A stretch of DNA of 64,000 nt from Granulosicoccus sp036478595 (GTDB lineage Bacteria; Pseudomonadota; Gammaproteobacteria; Granulosicoccales; Granulosicoccaceae): positions 124,001-188,000 of the forward strand of contig JAZGEF010000034.1 of assembly GCA_036478595.1 (NCBI GenBank), given 5' to 3'. Each line of letters starts with the position of its first letter. The first letter of the stretch is position 1. Positions 53,753 to 61,910 of this stretch are shown piece by piece. The position numbers were made by a program, and so were the translations under genes. Under the pieces are notes generated by a model. That model saw only the letters and a program-made list of their open reading frames with translations, was not told the origin of the DNA and made no database searches.

Positions 53753-55741
53753 TTAACTACCAAGCCTGAAACGATAGCGTGCAAAACCTTCTGCACCATC
53801 ACCCGCGGGTTCAATCTTCACAGCGGTTACATCAGACACATGCGCTTTACCGGCCGGGCCCGTTTCGAATATCACACTGGCGCCTTCCACTGGTGCAAAT
53901 GACCAGTTTGAATCAGCCTTCGGGTTGATTGTGCCTTGGTCCACTATGTAGCGTACGAGCACGTCGCGGTTGGTATCGGGGCCAACAAACACGGTCGAAT
54001 CTCCATCGATACCAGGAAAGTTACCGCCACCGCCAGCTCTATAATTGTTTGTGGCAACAATGAATTGCTGATCGGGATCAATCGGCTTGCCTTCAAATTC
54101 TAGTTCCACAATACGATTAGCATCCGGGTTTTCGCTCTCACCCTTGGGGCCAAACTTAGATGCCTGAGTTAAATCGATACGATAAGTCACACCATCGATA
54201 ACATCGAAGTTGTAGGACGGGAAGGAGGGGTTGATCAATGGTTGATCTTCCATGCCAGGTTTGACTTGATTAAAGATGCCTGCTGAACGTTCTAACCACT
54301 CTTTAACACCAGCACCCGTGATAGAAACTGCTCGAACGGTGTTCGGGTACAGGTATAGATCGGAGACGTTTTTGATTGCGACAGCGCCTACAGGTACATC
54401 GGTGTAATACTCGGGGCCACCACGACCACCCGCTTTAAAGGGCGCAGCAGCGGAGAGTACCGCAAGGCCTTCCCATTCAGTGCCTTTCATCATGTCGGTG
54501 ATATACCAAGTTTGCGCTTGGCTAACTACCTGTACGGAAGGGTCGTCTGCTACCAGAGCGAAATAAGAATGAAGTGGTGCTGCAGTTTTTCCAACCGGGC
54601 GCCTGACATACGCAAGCGTTGCTTCGTGCGCCGTCTTGACTGAATCGAGTACGTTTTGCTGGCTTTCAACCAAGGCAATGTTTTTGCGTTCAACTCGTTC
54701 AGAGATTGGGCGTGCTTCGGTTTCGAATGAAACCACTTTCCATTCATCACCACTTTTCTCTAGCAGTAGATCCATCAAACCCATATGTGAACCCCAAAAA
54801 CCGGGCATTACCGCAGGTTTGCCGAGCAGGGTGCCTTTTTCCGCATTGATACCCGGTAGGTCAGCATATTTGGCACCTGGAAACACGAGGTGGTGATGGC
54901 CGGTCAATATGCCGTCGATGCCATCCACAGCTGCTACGTGTAAGGAGGCGTTTTCCATGCCTTCGGTACGGCTTGATGCATCAATACCTGAGTGTGAGAG
55001 GGCGATGATGACGTCAGCGCCTTCTTCTTTCATTTGTGGTACCCACGCTTCAGCTGCATTGATAATATCGCGAGTTTCAACGTTGCCTTCAAGCCAGCGT
55101 TTATCCCAATTCAGAATTTGTTGTGGAACAAAACCAATCAAACCAACCATTATGGTGTGCTCCTTACCATCACCGTCAACAACTTGCCTATCAAGTATTA
55201 CATAAGGCTTAATGTTGGGGAGCGGTTTATCTGCTGTGGCAGTGGCGGCTAGTTTTCCATTGGCGATGTTTGCGCAGACCACTGGAAAATCAGCGCCTGC
55301 CAAAGCGGCATCAAGAAAATCGAGCCCGTAGTTGAACTCGTGATTACCTAATGTAGTGGCGTCAAAGCCAAGTGTGTTCATCGCTGCAATGACAGGGTGA
55401 ATGTCACCAGCTGACATACCTTTTTCATAAGCGATGTAATCGCCCATTGGGTTGCCTTGCAAAAAATCACCATTGTCGATCAGCATGCTGTTGTTCGCCT
55501 CATCCCTAATGGACTTGATGATTGAAGCCGTGCGCGCAAGGCCAACGTTGTCAGCGGGCTTGTCGCCGTAGTAATCGTAGGGATAAACATGCACGTGTAA
55601 GTCGGTGGTTTCCATGATCCGCAAATGCGCTTGGTTGCTTTTAGCGAATACCGAGTAGGGGTGCAGCATGGCCAGTGCGCTGCCAGCGGAGGTAGCCTGA
55701 ATAAACCGGCGACGTGACATGGGAATGTGTGGTTTGTGCAT
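53753..55741 (-). CDS. cpdB: Tat-exported 2',3'-cyclic-nucleotide phosphodiesterase/3'-nucleotidase (CpdB-like)
   Basis: This 662-aa periplasmic metallophosphatase has a twin-arginine signal (SRRRFIQATSAGSALAM, about 9-25). The calcineurin-like motifs METTDLHVHVYPYDYY, DNGDFLQGNP, GNHEFNYG, ALSHSGID and LTGHHHLVF are in order. The C-terminal 5'-nucleotidase domain includes YRAGGGGNFPGI. It degrades extracellular nucleotides to nucleosides and phosphate, which could feed the pyrimidine route encoded upstream. The GTG-started longer frame (to 55885) is rejected because the Tat signal begins at 55741. Confidence 0.9.
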   Translation of the reverse strand: MHKPHIPMSRRRFIQATSAGSALAMLHPYSVFAKSNQAHLRIMETTDLHVHVYPYDYYGDKPADNVGLARTASIIKSIRDEANNSMLIDNGDFLQGNPMGDYIAYEKGMSAGDIHPVIAAMNTLGFDATTLGNHEFNYGLDFLDAALAGADFPVVCANIANGKLAATATADKPLPNIKPYVILDRQVVDGDGKEHTIMVGLIGFVPQQILNWDKRWLEGNVETRDIINAAEAWVPQMKEEGADVIIALSHSGIDASSRTEGMENASLHVAAVDGIDGILTGHHHLVFPGAKYADLPGINAEKGTLLGKPAVMPGFWGSHMGLMDLLLEKSGDEWKVVSFETEARPISERVERKNIALVESQQNVLDSVKTAHEATLAYVRRPVGKTAAPLHSYFALVADDPSVQVVSQAQTWYITDMMKGTEWEGLAVLSAAAPFKAGGRGGPEYYTDVPVGAVAIKNVSDLYLYPNTVRAVSITGAGVKEWLERSAGIFNQVKPGMEDQPLINPSFPSYNFDVIDGVTYRIDLTQASKFGPKGESENPDANRIVELEFEGKPIDPDQQFIVATNNYRAGGGGNFPGIDGDSTVFVGPDTNRDVLVRYIVDQGTINPKADSNWSFAPVEGASVIFETGPAGKAHVSDVTAVKIEPAGDGAEGFARYRFRLGS

Positions 55742-55936
55742 AGCTCTTATCCCGTGGTTAATTAGTTTACGTTTATTATTGTGAATATTGAGTTGTTGAT
55801 GCAATCGATTGCTCGGGTACAAGCTAGACCAACCTCTTATTAATTTAGTGTACGCCCTAAGCTGTGTTATTTCTATTGATCGCACAACCGTTCAATTGCG
55901 TATCAATCAACGGTTGAGCAAAACAGTCGCAGTCGT

Positions 55937-55950
55937 GACAGAAAACTGTC
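55937..55950. repeat. Small hairpin upstream of the PerR-like gene
   Basis: GACAG-AAAA-CTGTC is a perfect 5-bp-arm palindrome between the divergent nucleotidase and PerR-like genes. Role unknown. Confidence 0.4.
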
Positions 55951-55958
55951 CTAATACC

Positions 55959-55981
55959 AATTCTTGACAAAGTCCAGAATT
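55959..55981. promoter_or_regulatory. Palindromic operator over the perR -35 region
   Basis: Arms AATTCTTGAC (55959-55968) and GTCCAGAATT (55972-55981) pair at nine of ten positions around AAA. The left arm overlaps TTGACA (55964-55969), a good -35 element. The site ends 19 bases before the PerR-like ATG, which suggests autorepression by a Fur-family dimer. Confidence 0.6.
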
Positions 55982-56000
55982 TGTTGGACACTACTGAGCA

Positions 56001-56426
56001 ATGCCTACATCAAACTCGCCAACTGAATTTGCTGATGAGCTGCGCGAAGCTGGCTTACAGGTAACAGCGCAACGATTGGCCGTTTACCGAGCAGTTGAAG
56101 AGGCGCCGCATGGCATGGCTGATGAGATCGCGGATAGTGTGCGTAACGAGATCGGTACCATTTCACGTCAAGCGGTATATGACGCGCTTAATGTGATGTC
56201 AGAGCACGGCTTAATCCGCCGCATTCAACCGGCAGGTTCTGCTGCACGGTACGAACACCGAGTAGACAACCACCATCATCTGGTTTGCCGTTCTTGTGGC
56301 TCGCTGGTTGATATTGATTGTGCGACGGGCAAAGCGCCTTGCTTACACGCTAAAAAGAACCACGGTTACGTCATTGACGAAGCCGAAGTAATCTATTGGG
56401 GTATCTGCCCCTCTTGCCAAGACTGA
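56001..56426 (+). CDS. perR: Fur-family peroxide-type regulator (PerR-like)
   Basis: This 141-aa Fur-fold protein has the winged helix GLQVTAQRLAVYRAVEEAPH and SRQAVYDALNVMSEHGLIRR, the metal site NHHHLVCRSCGSLVD (about 90-104) and a second Cys pair in GICPSC near the end (structural zinc). It lies 62 bases upstream of katG in the same direction, the classic PerR-catalase pairing, so it probably senses hydrogen peroxide and represses katG. A Zur or Fur role is less likely given the neighbour. Confidence 0.86.
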   Translation: MPTSNSPTEFADELREAGLQVTAQRLAVYRAVEEAPHGMADEIADSVRNEIGTISRQAVYDALNVMSEHGLIRRIQPAGSAARYEHRVDNHHHLVCRSCGSLVDIDCATGKAPCLHAKKNHGYVIDEAEVIYWGICPSCQD

Positions 56427-56488
56427 AACGATAAAAATCAGTACCTATAAACAGCAACTAATAACAGTAACGAAATAGGGGAATAGCT

Positions 56489-58672
56489 ATGACAACAACT
56501 GATCGTAATATGGATGCGGTAACCAAGTGCCCCGTGATGAGTGGGCGCATGCCTGCTTCAAGCACGGCTAGCCAACATTGGTGGCCCAACAAACTTAACC
56601 TTAAAGTATTGGCGCAAAACTCTCCAATGATCGACCCAATGGACGAAGGGTTTGACTACGCCGCTGAATTTAAATCGCTCGACCTTAAAGCCCTGAAAAA
56701 AGACCTTACCGCACTAATGACTGATTCTCAGGCTTGGTGGCCTGCCGATTATGGCCACTACGGGCCTTTCTTTGTTCGCATGTCATGGCACGCGGCTGGC
56801 ACCTACCGTACCTATGATGGCCGTGGTGGAGCTGCATTTGGTACGCAGCGTTTCGCACCATTGAACAGCTGGCCTGATAACGTTAATTTGGACAAAGCAC
56901 GCCTGCTGCTTTGGCCGATCAAGCAAAAATATGGCCGTAAAATTTCTTGGGCTGACTTGTTAATGTTAGCGGGCAACGTTGCAATGGAATCCATGGGGTT
57001 TAAAACCGCTGGTTTTGCTGGTGGTCGTGCTGACGTATGGCAGGCCGAAGAAGATATCTATTGGGGCCCTGAAGATGAATGGCTAGCCGATGATCGCTAC
57101 AGTGGCGATCGTGACTTGGCTAACCCACTTGGTGCTGTACAGATGGGCTTAATCTACGTTAACCCAGAAGGCCCTAACGGTAATCCTGATCCGCTTGCGT
57201 CGGCTCGTGACATTCGCGATACGTTTGCTCGAATGGCGATGAACGACGAAGAAACTGTTGCGCTTATTGCTGGTGGCCACACGTTTGGTAAAGGCCATGG
57301 TGCTGCAGATGCTGATAAGTACGTTGGAGCAGAGCCTGAAGGTGCCGCGCTAGAAAACATGAGCACGGGCTGGAAGAGCAGCTATGGTTCTGGCCATGGT
57401 GTGCACACAATCAGTAGCGGCCTCGAAGGCGCATGGACTAATAACCCGATTAAATGGGATAACAACTTTTTCGAAAACTTGTTCGGTTACGAATGGGTGC
57501 AAACCAAGAGCCCAGCGGGTGCAATTCAATGGACTCCCAAAGAGGATTCTGCGAAGGGTAGAGTACCTGATGCTCACGATTCTTCGATCACGCATGCACC
57601 AGTCATGTTCACATCCGATCTTGCGTTACGTATGGATCCAATCTACGAGCCAATCGCGCGTCGCTACTTTGAAAACCCCGATCAGTTCGCCGATGCCTAT
57701 GCAAAGGCCTGGTTCAAGCTCACTCACCGTGACATGGGCCCTGTCTCTCGTTACTTGGGTGCTGAAGTGCCAAGTGAAACCTATGTTTGGCAGGATCCGT
57801 TGCCTACTGGTGGTAAGGCAATTAGTGATGCTGATGCTAAAACACTTAAGCAGGCCATTATGGATTCAGGTTTATCAGTATCTGCATTGGTGTCGCTCGC
57901 ATGGGCTTCTGCATCGACTTACCGTGGCAGTGATATGCGTGGCGGCGCAAATGGTGCTCGTATAAATCTTGTGCCTCAAAAAGATTGGGCTGCGAATAAA
58001 GCGGTTGAATGTGCCAAGACCATTGCAGCACTTGAAAAAGTGCAATCTGAATTTGGTAAGCCGGTATCCCTTGCTGATGTAATCGTACTAGGTGGTTGTG
58101 CTGCAGTTGAAGCTGCTGCTAAAGCTGCTGGGCATAGCATTAAAGTGCCATACACTTCTGGCCGTACTGACGCCGTGCAAGATCAAACTGATGTTGAATC
58201 ATTTGCAGTGCTTGAGCCAAAGGCTGATGGTTTTCGTAACTACATCGCCAAAGGTAATTCTCGCTCTCCCGAAGAACATTTGGTAGACAAAGCACAGCTG
58301 CTTACGCTAACTGCGCCAGAAATGACAGTATTGGTCGGCGGCTTGCGTGTGTTGAACACTAATGCTGACCAATCGGCTCACGGTGTGCTTACTAGCAACC
58401 CCGGCAGCTTGAGTAATGACTTCTTCGTAAATATTCTGGATATGAACACAGAGTGGAAGAAGACAGGCGACAATGCTTACGAAGGTACGGATCGTAGTTC
58501 TGGTAAAGCTAAGTGGAGTGGAACAGCGGTTGATTTAGTATTTGGTTCAAATTCCGAACTACGCGCTTTGTCTGAAGTGTATGCAAGCCACGATGCTGGC
58601 GAGAAGTTTGTTAAAGACTTCGTTGCAGCTTGGGATAAAGTAATGAATCTAGATCGATTTGATCTAGCTTAG
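56489..58672 (+). CDS. katG: Catalase-peroxidase KatG
   Basis: This 727-aa haem enzyme destroys hydrogen peroxide. The N-terminal domain has the distal haem motif VRMSWHAAGTYRT (about 93-105), the Trp of the Met-Tyr-Trp adduct, the Tyr region LIYVNPEGPNG and the proximal His motif ALIAGGHTFGKGHG. The C-terminal half is the degenerate second peroxidase domain. Length is normal for KatG (about 720-740). AGGGGAA stands before the ATG, and a good terminator follows. Confidence 0.96.
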   Translation: MTTTDRNMDAVTKCPVMSGRMPASSTASQHWWPNKLNLKVLAQNSPMIDPMDEGFDYAAEFKSLDLKALKKDLTALMTDSQAWWPADYGHYGPFFVRMSWHAAGTYRTYDGRGGAAFGTQRFAPLNSWPDNVNLDKARLLLWPIKQKYGRKISWADLLMLAGNVAMESMGFKTAGFAGGRADVWQAEEDIYWGPEDEWLADDRYSGDRDLANPLGAVQMGLIYVNPEGPNGNPDPLASARDIRDTFARMAMNDEETVALIAGGHTFGKGHGAADADKYVGAEPEGAALENMSTGWKSSYGSGHGVHTISSGLEGAWTNNPIKWDNNFFENLFGYEWVQTKSPAGAIQWTPKEDSAKGRVPDAHDSSITHAPVMFTSDLALRMDPIYEPIARRYFENPDQFADAYAKAWFKLTHRDMGPVSRYLGAEVPSETYVWQDPLPTGGKAISDADAKTLKQAIMDSGLSVSALVSLAWASASTYRGSDMRGGANGARINLVPQKDWAANKAVECAKTIAALEKVQSEFGKPVSLADVIVLGGCAAVEAAAKAAGHSIKVPYTSGRTDAVQDQTDVESFAVLEPKADGFRNYIAKGNSRSPEEHLVDKAQLLTLTAPEMTVLVGGLRVLNTNADQSAHGVLTSNPGSLSNDFFVNILDMNTEWKKTGDNAYEGTDRSSGKAKWSGTAVDLVFGSNSELRALSEVYASHDAGEKFVKDFVAAWDKVMNLDRFDLA

Positions 58673-58695
58673 CCACTAACGTATGGTAGCACTGG

Positions 58696-58734
58696 CCTTA
58701 GTCGCAATTGATCATTGCGGCTAAGGTTTTCTTA
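58696..58734 (+). terminator. Intrinsic terminator of katG
   Basis: CCTTAGTCGCAA pairs with TTGCGGCTAAGG (one G:T) around a 7-base loop, followed by TTTTCTT, 23 bases after the katG stop. Confidence 0.85.
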
Positions 58735-58866
58735 GAATTCAACTTGCTTCGCTTCGTTCTAAATACTCACATATAATTTCGCATGTGGCACGCCGACTGC
58801 TTCAATCTGTATTTGTCATGCTAGCAGTGTGCTGAATAGTGTTTACGCTATTCAGCTTATGTTGGT

Positions 58867-59403
58867 TTACGCCTGTAACAAAGTGGCTGTCGTGCCTTCC
58901 ACCGAGGCATTAAGAGGAATAACGCGTGTGCCTTCTGGTAGGCGAGTGACAACCGCTTGCACGTTGAATGCGTTGTTGGCAGCCGTAGACTGAAGTTCAA
59001 TGGGGAGTGAGCTAAAGTGCACCATCACATGTTTGTTTGCTGGGATGATTATCACGGCGTTATCGCACACAACACCGCAGTCAATTGCCTCTCCGTCGAA
59101 AGTGATTAATGCGTGCTCAAATCGATCGACAGTCAGGGGTTTATCAGTAAGGTTTTTTAACAATAGAGTCTCGTTAGTAGTACCTGGAATACTGACGAGT
59201 GTTGCATTGATAACGATTTTTCCACTGTCAGCATGGCTGCCTATTTGACGATCAGCCTTGCTAAAGTGAATGGCATTTTTCTCGCTATTTAGACTAGCAA
59301 TTGAAGGTGACGATACTAATGTAGCCGTAGCACCAGCGGTACCTATCATGCGTTTGAGAGTGTGGCGTTTTCCTGAATCAACCGTAGCGTTTTTGGTTTT
59401 CAT
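58867..59403 (-). CDS. Hypothetical exported protein, beta-rich
   Basis: This 178-aa protein has a charged start (KTKNATVDSGKRHTLKRM) followed by a hydrophobic, Ala/Thr/Ser-rich segment to about residue 40, which looks like an export signal. The rest is strand-rich, with two Cys close together (CGVVC). No family was recognised. ATG 59403 is preferred to 59427. It stands alone, with about 190 bases to the katG terminator region. Confidence 0.6.
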   Translation of the reverse strand: MKTKNATVDSGKRHTLKRMIGTAGATATLVSSPSIASLNSEKNAIHFSKADRQIGSHADSGKIVINATLVSIPGTTNETLLLKNLTDKPLTVDRFEHALITFDGEAIDCGVVCDNAVIIIPANKHVMVHFSSLPIELQSTAANNAFNVQAVVTRLPEGTRVIPLNASVEGTTATLLQA

Positions 59404-59778
59404 GATCACATCCGAATGGAAAGACAATACAGGGTATATTAGTTTTTGAATCAGGCCGCCGTGATTATCAGTAAATTACGATTTTAACGGTTAGATGCCC
59501 AGTTTGCCTCAACCAATTTCAGCGCTCAATCTGATGAGTAGCACAGCTGCTTTACATCAAACACTGAGATTGAGATCCGTTTCAAGAATTTGGGTATATT
59601 TGTCAGCCGTAGGTGGGTCGCGGCTAGTTTTATCGGTTTTTATAATATTGTTAGCCAAAATACTTAACATCCGCCATTAATCTTACAATTATATGAACTT
59701 TCCGACGGCATATTGGTACTGAGTTATAGTGCCGAATTGGCCTGCCTTAACCATATAAAAAAATCGGAGTTATACCCT

Positions 59779-60390
59779 ATGTCTGGAGCTAAGTTACCAC
59801 TAGCCGTTATTGCTGGTACGTTGATCACTGGGTTGGTCAGTACAATAGCCCAAGCGGCTGATCTAAGTGCGGTGCCGTCGGGCAGCTATACTGTTGACCC
59901 AACGCATGCGTACATCCATGTTCAATACAACCATTTGGGTTTGTCCAACCCCATTCTTGCGTTTAACGAATTTTCAGTTGACATGGATCTAAATAACGCT
60001 GAGCCAAGTAAAACTAGCGTTTCAGTTGATATCAAGGCTGACAGTATTATTACTGGATCAGATATCTTTAATCAGCATATCACTGGCGAAAAATGGTTTG
60101 ATACTGGTGCAAACCCGGCCATTACGTTTAGTAGTCAGTCTGTAACTGCCAATGACGATGGCACGTTTGCTTTGATGGGAGACCTAACAATTAAAGGTAT
60201 GACCAAACCCGTCACGCTAGATGTAACTATCAACGCTGCAATGAAGCATCCCTTAAAAAAGACGCCAGTAGTTGGCATCAGTGCTGTCGGTAATTTAAAC
60301 CGCTCCGATTGGGGTTTAGGTGGTAATGCTCCGTACATTAGTGATGAGGTGAAGCTTGAAATTCAGGCTGAAATGTTTAAATCAGAATAA
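59779..60390 (+). CDS. YceI family periplasmic lipid-binding protein
   Basis: This 203-aa protein has a signal peptide ending IAQAADL (about residue 30). The lipocalin-like YceI domain starts GSYTVDPTHAYIHVQYNHLG and includes TFSSQSVTANDDGTFALMGD and LTIKGMTKPVTLDV. YceI proteins bind polyisoprenoids or fatty amides in the periplasm. CGGAG precedes the ATG at 59779; the longer frame from 59713 is rejected for lacking a signal at its start. It ends at a shared terminator with the tonB operon. Confidence 0.9.
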   Translation: MSGAKLPLAVIAGTLITGLVSTIAQAADLSAVPSGSYTVDPTHAYIHVQYNHLGLSNPILAFNEFSVDMDLNNAEPSKTSVSVDIKADSIITGSDIFNQHITGEKWFDTGANPAITFSSQSVTANDDGTFALMGDLTIKGMTKPVTLDVTINAAMKHPLKKTPVVGISAVGNLNRSDWGLGGNAPYISDEVKLEIQAEMFKSE

Positions 60391-60430
60391 TTATTGTACT
60401 TGCCTAGTACTTTTCGATTATGCCTAAATG

Positions 60431-60458
60431 TCATCCACCCCGGAGTGGATGATTTTTT
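60431..60458. terminator. Intrinsic terminator after yceI, shared with the convergent tonB operon
   Basis: TCATCCAC-CCCGGA-GTGGATGA is followed by six Ts. It lies 40 bases after the YceI stop and 4 bases beyond the tonB stop on the other strand. Confidence 0.85.
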
Positions 60459-60461
60459 GCT

Positions 60462-61097
60462 TTAACGCAATTTAAAACTTAAGGGCACCGTAATCGTTTT
60501 AGAAGCGTCATTGAAGTCTTCAGGAAACGCTTCGAACCGGCCGACTCCCGTTACTGCTGATATTGCCGCTTTGTCTAGATCAACAACGCCAGAGCTCTTT
60601 ACTAGTCTAATTTGACTGATAGCGCCATCAGCCGTGATGTTGAAAGACACTTTAACCGTACCTTCCTTTTTTCTTCGACGTGCTTTACGAGGGTACACAC
60701 GATTTTTCTGAATCGCGGCGCGTAGGCGATCCATGTATCGAACTTCGGTTTGTTGTTGTTCGGCCGTGATAACAACTTCTGTTTTTTGCGGCTCGGGAAC
60801 GGCTGCGACTGACTTTGGTTCAGGCTTCGGTTCAGGCTTCGGCTCAGGCTTCGGTTCAGGCTTCGGCTCAGGCTCAGGCTTCGGCTCAGGCTTCGGCTCA
60901 GGCTTCGGCTCAGGCTTCGGCTCAGGCTTCGGCTCAGGCTTCGGCTCAGGCTGCTGAAACATAGCCATATCTAAGGGTGTGGAAGCTTTCAGAGGTGCTG
61001 CAGATGTCGACAAAAACTCTCGATTAGCGATCAACGTCCCGACTAATGCTAGGTGAAACAAAATGGATAATGCAAAACCAGCGAACTTTGAGTTCAA
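60462..61097 (-). CDS. tonB: TonB family energy-transducing protein
   Basis: This 211-aa protein has one N-terminal TM helix (AGFALSILFHLALVGTLIA), a long Pro-rich periplasmic spacer of PEPK repeats (about residues 50-95), and the TonB C-terminal domain (YPRKARRRKKEGTVKVSFNI, then SSGVVDLDKAAISAV). It carries proton-motive energy from ExbBD to the outer-membrane receptor. It overlaps exbD by 4 bases and is the last gene of the receptor-exbB-exbD-tonB operon. Confidence 0.92.
   Translation of the reverse strand: MNSKFAGFALSILFHLALVGTLIANREFLSTSAAPLKASTPLDMAMFQQPEPKPEPKPEPKPEPKPEPKPEPKPEPEPKPEPKPEPKPEPKPEPKSVAAVPEPQKTEVVITAEQQQTEVRYMDRLRAAIQKNRVYPRKARRRKKEGTVKVSFNITADGAISQIRLVKSSGVVDLDKAAISAVTGVGRFEAFPEDFNDASKTITVPLSFKLR
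60817..60953. repeat. 12-bp tandem repeat encoding the TonB Pro-Glu-Lys spacer
   Basis: About eleven copies of a 12-base unit (GGCTCAGGCTTC on the plus strand, with T/C variants) encode PKPE units of TonB. One unit near 60870 is a 6-base partial copy, giving a PEPEPK break. Such arrays change length by slippage. Confidence 0.85.
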
Positions 61098-61471
61098 CTG
61101 TCCGTCCTGGTCAGTACGGATACTTTGTCGAGTGAGAGCCGTTTTAATATATCGATTACAGCAACGAACTGTTTAAATTCAACGCTCTCATCCATCAATA
61201 ACAGGATAGCGGTATCGGTAGGAAGTACCAGCAATAGCAGCTCTGCCGCTTCCAAGGATTTTTCGATACCATCGATAAATAGAACACCGTCTCTATCAAC
61301 GGCAATTTCAACGCGCTCGGTATTGTTTGCTGCTGTTGCAGCGCTTGAGGAGGGCAGGTCAATATCAAGCTGACCATTGGTAACAAATGTTGCCGTTGTT
61401 AGCACAATGGCTAACAACACTAGCATTATATCGATGAATGGTATGACATTGATGGAGTCAAATTTTTTCAT
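61094..61471 (-). CDS. exbD: ExbD/TolR-type biopolymer transport protein
   Basis: This 125-aa protein has a single TM helix (VIPFIDIMLVLLAIVLTTAT) with the conserved membrane Asp at about residue 13, then a small periplasmic domain. It forms the proton channel with ExbB. It overlaps exbB by one base and tonB by four. Confidence 0.9.
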   Translation of the reverse strand: MKKFDSINVIPFIDIMLVLLAIVLTTATFVTNGQLDIDLPSSSAATAANNTERVEIAVDRDGVLFIDGIEKSLEAAELLLLVLPTDTAILLLMDESVEFKQFVAVIDILKRLSLDKVSVLTRTDS

Positions 61472-61908
61472 TAGCTGTGATTGGTCACTCCATGTGCAAG
61501 TTTCCAGTAAGAAATAATTCGCTCAGCTTTTGCCACAAGCATGTTGTAGAAAATCATTGCAGGTATGGCCACTAACAAGCCCAATGCGGTTGCTTTCAAA
61601 GCAAGGGCTAAACCTACCATCACAGAGTTGGTATCGATCTGCCCACTTTGACCAATATCATAGAACGTAATCATGATGCCGAAGACAGTGCCGAGTAAAC
61701 CGACGTAGGGTGCGTTTGATGCAATAGTGGCAATCACGGGTAAGCCCTTGTTTAAGTCAAGCTTTAGCCGTTCAAGCTGCGTGTAGCGTTCCACCTTTAT
61801 TCGACTGAAACTTATGGCTCTTTCGATGGTGTAGGCCAATGCGAGGAAGCTCATGATTCCCAGCACTGCAAATACGCTGATGTCGAGATATTGCTTAACT
61901 AGTTCCAT
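61471..61908 (-). CDS. exbB: ExbB/MotA/TolQ-type proton channel protein
   Basis: This 145-aa, three-TM protein is shorter than E. coli ExbB (244 aa) but matches the compact ExbB type. The signature SNAPYVGLLGTVFGIMITFY (about 63-82) and ATALGLLVAIPAMIFYN (about 110-126) line the proton path. It begins 2 bases after the receptor stop and is probably translated by coupling. Confidence 0.9.
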   Translation of the reverse strand: MELVKQYLDISVFAVLGIMSFLALAYTIERAISFSRIKVERYTQLERLKLDLNKGLPVIATIASNAPYVGLLGTVFGIMITFYDIGQSGQIDTNSVMVGLALALKATALGLLVAIPAMIFYNMLVAKAERIISYWKLAHGVTNHS

Positions 61909-61910
61909 AC

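Noticed and set aside
57384..57965. 193-codon frame inside katG
   Set aside because: Shifted-frame shadow of a long, codon-biased gene; katG itself is unmistakable.
60733..60957. Gly-Ser-Phe repeat frame opposite tonB
   Set aside because: Antisense shadow of the TonB Pro-Glu-Lys repeat.
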